NCBI GenBank assembly: GCA_022739095.1
Contig: JAIJEI010000073.1
Coordinates: 1-9,001, forward strand
Direction: 5' to 3'
DNA from: Bifidobacterium sp.
Lineage (GTDB): Bacteria; Actinomycetota; Actinomycetes; Actinomycetales; Bifidobacteriaceae
DNA length: 9,001 bases
The notes under the pieces are model-generated. The model saw only the letters and a program-made list of their open reading frames with translations. It was not told the DNA's origin and searched no databases. Every line of letters begins with the position of its first letter. Position 1 is the stretch's first letter. Of this stretch, positions 6,348-9,001 are shown one piece after another. Made by a program: the position numbers and the translations under genes.

Positions 6348-6434
6348 TTTGCGCACCTAGTGAAGTTATGCACTTATCCACCGTTTTCGCCTATCCGGTG
6401 GCGCGCAAGCCGTACTTCTGCATATTGTTCGGTC

Positions 6435-7082
6435 ATGGATATCACAGCAGGTCCGATGACGGACATCACAACAGTCACCTCGCCGGCAACCGCGCAGCCC
6501 GCGGTGCCGCCGATACTGTTTACCAAGGATCTGCCGGGACCGCTCAGCCTTAACCGTCTGGCCGTCTTCGGCGCGTTACGTAAGCTCGACGATTCCGCCG
6601 GCTACTGGATCGAGCATTCGGGCACACTGTATGGTCGCGCGAAAATCGTCGCGGAGGTCGCCCCGTTTGGCACTGTGGTGTGTTCGATGACCGCCGCTTG
6701 GGTATGGCTGGGAGGTCCCGACTTTCCGAGCACCATAGACGTGATTTCCACATCGCACTTCCGCTCGGCATCCGTCAGCCGCCGTATCCGCGTATTCAAA
6801 AGATTGACGTTGCCGGAGCAAATCATCAAGCTCGGCGGGCTGCCTGTCACCACGCCAGCCCGTACGGCTTGCGACCTGGTGATGAGTCCTGAAGACATCC
6901 CCGATCCTTCCACCGTCAACGCGCTGGTGTGTCAGCTGATGTCCGCGTACCAGTTCAGGCCGAACGACTGTCTGCAAATCGTCAAGGAGCATCGGCATCA
7001 CAAGTACGCCGGACGCGCACGCATGTTTTTCGAATCGGTGCAGAAGGAGATTGACGAACCGGCTTTGGAGCAATGCGCATGA
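6435..7082 (+). CDS. AbiEi-antitoxin-like protein, short form
   Basis: Probably a member of the large actinobacterial group related to AbiEi antitoxin and transcriptional-regulator proteins. This comes from two motifs, VVCSMTAAWVWLGGP (about 81-95) and LPVTTPARTACDLVM (about 136-150), which match in spacing and form the second domain of that group. From ATG 6435 it has 215 residues. Residues 1-35 are Thr/Pro/Ala-rich and probably disordered. It is soluble, with no signal or membrane segment. Relatives often continue into a DUF559/Vsr-like nuclease-type domain, but this one stops after RARMFFESVQKEIDEPALEQCA, so it is either a naturally short form or has lost that part. ATG 6456 (MTDITTVT), with AGCAGG upstream, is an equally good start. 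No adjacent AbiEii-type nucleotidyltransferase toxin is present, so toxin-antitoxin function is unproven. Confidence 0.65.
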   Translation: MDITAGPMTDITTVTSPATAQPAVPPILFTKDLPGPLSLNRLAVFGALRKLDDSAGYWIEHSGTLYGRAKIVAEVAPFGTVVCSMTAAWVWLGGPDFPSTIDVISTSHFRSASVSRRIRVFKRLTLPEQIIKLGGLPVTTPARTACDLVMSPEDIPDPSTVNALVCQLMSAYQFRPNDCLQIVKEHRHHKYAGRARMFFESVQKEIDEPALEQCA

Positions 7083-7222
7083 CGAGGGGGTTCATTGTCA
7101 GAGGCCATCGCAGAGGCCGCCATGCCGCTCACCGTTTACGGCATTTGCGGCAGGCGCAACGGTTGCCTCGCCACGCGGCGGCGGCACACTCATCCGAATC
7201 CGCATCGCGCGCAATCTCGGAT

Positions 7223-7450
7223 ATGACCGCGCCGCCTGAACCGCCCATCAGACTTACGCCCGCGGTGGCATGTTCGCCTGATACGGATGTTGCCGTGCTC
7301 TGGCACATCGCATATCACGTGCCCGAACTGCGTAAATGGCTGGTTGCCAATCCCAAAGCCGACGCGCCTTTGCTGGAATTGGTCTCGCAGCGTGGCGGGC
7401 CCGGGGTCCGGCAGGCGTTGGAAATATTGTTCGAGTCGATGGAAGCGTAA
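7223..7450 (+). CDS. Small variant leucine-rich-repeat (LRV) protein
   Basis: Seventy-five residues. VAVLWHIAYHVPELRKWLVANPKADAPLLELVSQ (about 24-57) contains the PELRxxLxxNPxAxxxLLxxL signature of variant leucine-rich-repeat modules common in bifidobacteria; GGPGVRQALEILFESMEA finishes a second helical turn. It is a soluble helical protein with no predicted enzyme activity; such modules suggest protein binding, which is inference. The start is uncertain. ATG 7223 gives a compact protein but lacks a Shine-Dalgarno. An in-frame ATG at 7079 overlaps the stop of the AbiEi-like gene (ATGA) and has GGAG 8 nt upstream, but the added 48 residues are Arg/His/Ala-rich low complexity and use rare AGA/AGG codons. 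It runs in the same direction as the AbiEi-like gene and is convergent with rsmI. Confidence 0.6.
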   Translation: MTAPPEPPIRLTPAVACSPDTDVAVLWHIAYHVPELRKWLVANPKADAPLLELVSQRGGPGVRQALEILFESMEA

Positions 7451-7476
7451 CGGGGAGATAATCGCTGGCTGCTGCG

Positions 7477-8487
7477 CTATCCCTTGATTTTCAGCACAGC
7501 CGCATACACCTGCTTGCGATTGGCCAGCGATCCGTCAGCCAATGGATGCTCCTGCACCACTTGCGCGATGGCGTCCTTGATACGCAAGCCGTCCTCCAAA
7601 GCACGGTCGATGGAGAGCACGGCCATGTCATCCACGCTCAATGTGCTGGGCGCGGCCGCTTCGGCCTCCTCGTTGGACGCGCCGCCGATGACCAGCACCA
7701 TCTCGCCACGGGGCGGATCATCAATCACACTTTGGCGAATCTCGCCAATCGGGCCGCGACGAATCTGCTCATAATCCTTGGTGAGTTCACGGCACAGGGC
7801 CATCGGGCGATTGGGACCGAACGCGTCCAGCAAATCGTCCATCGAATCGGCAATGCGATGAGGCGTCTCGTAGAACACGATGGTGCGGCGTTCGGGCAAC
7901 AGCATGCGCAGATACTGCACGCGCTCGGAATGCTTGCGCGGTAGGAAGCCTTCGTAGCAGAAGCGGTCGGTGGGCAGGCCGGAGAGGGCGAGCGCGTCGA
8001 GCACGGCGGAGGGGCCGGGCGCGCAGGTGACGGGCAGACCGCGTTCGATGGCACGGCGCACGATGGCCAAGCCGGGGTCGTTGATGGTGGGCATGCCGGC
8101 GTCGGAGACGACGAGCACAGTGGCGCCGGTTTCGACCTGGTCGAGCAGACCGTCGGCCTTGTCGCGCTCGTTGTGGCCGTGATAGGCGATCACGCGACCG
8201 TTCACATAGACGCCGAGGCGACGGGCGAGATCATAGAGGCGGCGCGTGTCTTCGGCGGCCACGATATCGGCCCGTTCCAGGAGGGCCACCAGACGGGCTG
8301 AAGCGTCGCCGACATTGCCGATCGGGGTTGCGGCGAGCACCACGGTGCCGGTGGGGATGGTCACGGCCGATTCGCGGGATTGGGTGGCGGCGGATTCGCC
8401 GGCATGAACTTCATCATTGCGTTCAGGCACTTGCGTCACGCTACCGTCAGCGTCATACTGCTCATTCAACTCATCTGCGCTTGTCAT
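7477..8487 (-). CDS. rsmI: 16S rRNA (cytidine-1402-2'-O)-methyltransferase RsmI
   Basis: SAM-dependent enzyme that methylates the ribose of C1402 in the 16S rRNA decoding centre, supporting translational fidelity. It has 336 residues from ATG 8487, against about 286 in E. coli. Tetrapyrrole-methylase-fold motifs appear in order: GTVVLAATPIGNVGDASAR (47-65), AEDTRRL (78-84), VSDAGMPTINDPG (127-139), APGPSAVLDAL (156-166), YEGFLPRK (178-185), FYETPHRI (205-212), ELTKDYEQIRRG (234-245) and RGEMVLVIGG (260-269). Residues 1-45 are an acidic, probably disordered extension. The start is unsure: ATG 8505 adds six residues and ATG 8532 fifteen. None has a well-spaced Shine-Dalgarno, and GGGAG lies only 1 nt before ATG 8487. 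An AATACT -10-like box 6 nt before it would fit a leaderless message. It is convergent with the LRV gene 26 bp away. Confidence 0.95.
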   Translation of the reverse strand: MTSADELNEQYDADGSVTQVPERNDEVHAGESAATQSRESAVTIPTGTVVLAATPIGNVGDASARLVALLERADIVAAEDTRRLYDLARRLGVYVNGRVIAYHGHNERDKADGLLDQVETGATVLVVSDAGMPTINDPGLAIVRRAIERGLPVTCAPGPSAVLDALALSGLPTDRFCYEGFLPRKHSERVQYLRMLLPERRTIVFYETPHRIADSMDDLLDAFGPNRPMALCRELTKDYEQIRRGPIGEIRQSVIDDPPRGEMVLVIGGASNEEAEAAAPSTLSVDDMAVLSIDRALEDGLRIKDAIAQVVQEHPLADGSLANRKQVYAAVLKIKG

Positions 8488-8559
8488 ACTCCCAGTATTG
8501 CCCATGCCACAGAGCAATCCACGACAATCCATGGCGAAATCGAGGCATTCTCCCTTTGC

Positions 8560-8608
8560 AGGGGCTGATCTCACATGTTCCGGAGGTCTACTTCCGTTTC
8601 AAGGGGCT
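8560..8608 (+). repeat. 42-bp-spaced repeat, left tandem pair (orientation A)
   Basis: AGGGGCT occurs at 8560 and again at 8602, exactly 42 bp apart. The second copy is preceded by CCGGAGGTCTACTT and CGTTTCA, which match the inverse of the right-hand pair. The outer copy is more diverged (CCCTTTGCAGGGGCTGAT). Positions 8580-8608 match the reverse complement of 8690-8718 at 27 of 29 bases. Confidence 0.8.
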
Positions 8609-8688
8609 CCTCATCCGGTGAAGCACCAGTACAAACGGCTTTGACGCAACGCTATTCCGCCATTTTGACGGCGTATCTACTTGACCAT

Positions 8689-8750
8689 CAGCCCCTCGAA
8701 ACGCAAGTAGACCTCCGGCAAACCCCAAATCAGCCCCTTGAAACGCAAGA
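8689..8750 (-). repeat. 42-bp-spaced repeat, right tandem pair (inverted orientation)
   Basis: CAGCCCCTCGAAACGCAAGT (8689-8708) and CAGCCCCTTGAAACGCAAGA (8731-8750) match at 18 of 20 bases and are 42 bp apart. They are in inverse orientation to the left pair across an 81-nt loop, so either RNA strand could form a stem of 29 bp with two mismatches. Confidence 0.8.
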
Positions 8751-8779
8751 TGGCAGAATTTCAACGAAAACAAATGAAA

Positions 8780-8813
8780 AGACCCTCTGCGGTGGAATGA
8801 ATGCAGAGGGTCT
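8780..8813 (-). terminator. Terminator of the tRNA-Ala gene
   Basis: On the minus strand AGACCCTCTGC pairs perfectly with GCAGAGGGTCT (11 bp) around a 12-nt loop and runs into TTTTCATTTGTTTT. It lies 2 nt beyond the tRNA, a classic arrangement. The U-tract overlaps the last bases of the stem. Confidence 0.92.
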
Positions 8814-8815
8814 CG

Positions 8816-8888
8816 TGGAGCTGACGGTAGTCGAAACCGCGACCTCTTCGATGCGAACGAAGCGCTCTACCAACTGAGCTACAGCCCC
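8816..8888 (-). tRNA. tRNA-Ala, anticodon CGC
   Basis: This is a 73-nt cloverleaf on the minus strand. The acceptor stem GGGGCTG pairs with CAGCTCC and includes G3:U70, the alanine identity pair; the discriminator is A73. The D-arm is GCTC-AGTTGGTA-GAGC. The anticodon stem CTTCG/CGAAG encloses loop TTCGCAT, giving anticodon CGC for GCG codons. The variable loop is AGGTC, and the T-arm is GCGGT/ACCGT around TTCGACT, with a G-U pair at its base. The 3' CCA is not encoded (the sequence continues CGAG), so it must be added after transcription. It appears to be a single-gene unit with its own promoter and terminator. Confidence 0.97.
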
Positions 8889-8924
8889 TTGGATGTTACT
8901 TTGCTCCGCAAAGCAACTCGCAAC

Positions 8925-8953
8925 AATATAGTACGGAGTGCGGTCAAACGCAA
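8925..8953 (-). promoter_or_regulatory. Candidate tRNA-Ala promoter
   Basis: On the minus strand TTGCGT (8948-8953) and TATATT (8925-8930) are 17 bp apart. A start near 8918 would give a 5' leader of about 30 nt that includes a CTTTGC-GGA-GCAAAG hairpin (8899-8913), to be removed by RNase P. The -10 is good and the -35 weak; an overlapping TTGACC (8942-8947) is a better hexamer but too close. Confidence 0.5.
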
Positions 8954-9001
8954 TTTGACGCCGAAGTGTCGCACACATGTCGGCACGGTAACGTTTCGGT
9001 G

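Larger units (their letters stand above)
6119..6434. other. Divergent intergenic region rich in TATCC repeats
   Basis: This 316-bp gap separates metG from the AbiEi-like gene. It contains the metG -10 candidate, the 12-bp degenerate array (6217-6347), and further TATCC motifs outside it: TTATCCGGC (6128), CTATCCACC (6190), TTATCCACC (6374) and CTATCCGGT (6391). Nearly all point the same way on the plus strand. A minus-strand open frame across it shows four-residue periodicity (for example VRTDVRTD) only because the DNA repeat is 12 bp, and I do not regard it as a gene. Confidence 0.75.
8488..8815. other. Intergenic region between rsmI and tRNA-Ala
   Basis: This 328-bp stretch has no supported gene. 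From left to right it holds the rsmI start region, two 42-bp-spaced repeat copies (8560-8608), about 80 bp of unique sequence, two inverted copies (8689-8750), and the tRNA terminator (8780-8813). Short open frames across it reflect the repeats (GGLLAF-like and GADL-like patterns) and are not convincing genes. Confidence 0.7.

Noticed and set aside
6128..6373. An 81-codon minus-strand open frame with VRTD-like repeats
   Set aside because: The periodicity is simply the 12-bp DNA repeat read in frame; it lacks a convincing ribosome site and overlaps the metG promoter region.
6119..6434. The chromosomal replication origin
   Set aside because: DnaA-like boxes are present, but there is no dnaA, dnaN, rpmH or rnpA, no AT-rich unwinding stretch, and the flanking genes (metG, rsmI) are not typical origin neighbours. 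A DnaA-binding site remains possible.
6119..6434. T-box or S-box riboswitch controlling metG
   Set aside because: There is no T-box sequence, specifier hairpin, SAM-riboswitch core or terminator in the metG upstream region.
8560..8750. Insertion sequence or CRISPR array
   Set aside because: There is no transposase frame or flanking target duplication. The repeats come as only two pairs in opposite orientation with irregular similarity, unlike a direct-repeat/spacer array.
8731..8891. tRNA-linked attachment site, because CAGCCCCTTG occurs in the repeat (8731) and at the tRNA-Ala 5' end (8882)
   Set aside because: Only ten bases are shared, at the 5' and not the usual 3' end of the tRNA. The spacing is out of register with the 42-bp unit, and no integrase is present; likely coincidence.

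Overview
The window looks like a GC-rich actinobacterial chromosome, most likely Bifidobacterium (B. longum/breve group). This rests on overall gene content, codon style, a bleomycin-hydrolase-type PepC, a short variant-leucine-rich-repeat protein and the metG/rsmI neighbourhood. The genus call is inference, not a database match. All core genes look intact, and no insertion sequence, phage gene or CRISPR array is visible.

Layout from left to right. (1) 1-1708, minus strand: two permease genes of an Opp/Dpp-type peptide ABC transporter, oppB followed by oppC, which runs off the left edge. (2) 1709-2013: a divergent control region with a nine-base poly-G run (minus strand) placed between plausible -35 and -10 boxes of oppB. 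(3) 2014-3495, plus: pepC, a cytoplasmic cysteine aminopeptidase carrying an unusual acidic, cysteine-rich insert. (4) 3534-3571: a strong terminator shared by the convergent genes. (5) 3576-3869, minus: a small unknown gene. (6) 3870-4252: non-coding, with a minus-strand terminator. (7) 4253-6118, minus: metG, methionyl-tRNA synthetase. (8) 6119-6434: non-coding, with a degenerate 12-bp tandem repeat built around DnaA-box-like cores. (9) 6435-7082 and 7223-7450, plus: an AbiEi-antitoxin-like protein and a small variant-leucine-rich-repeat protein. (10) 7477-8487, minus: rsmI, a 16S rRNA ribose methyltransferase. (11) 8488-8815: non-coding, holding a 42-bp repeat as two tandem pairs in inverted orientation, then a tRNA terminator. 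(12) 8816-8888, minus: tRNA-Ala(CGC) with its own promoter.

Functionally there are two themes. Peptide uptake (OppBC) and intracellular peptide trimming (PepC) are divergently paired around one control region. Translation functions (MetG, RsmI, tRNA-Ala) fill the right half, with two accessory genes of unknown role between metG and rsmI. The most unusual signals are the CxC-rich insert in PepC, the poly-G run in the oppB promoter, the 12-bp DnaA-box-like array and the inverted 42-bp repeat pairs.
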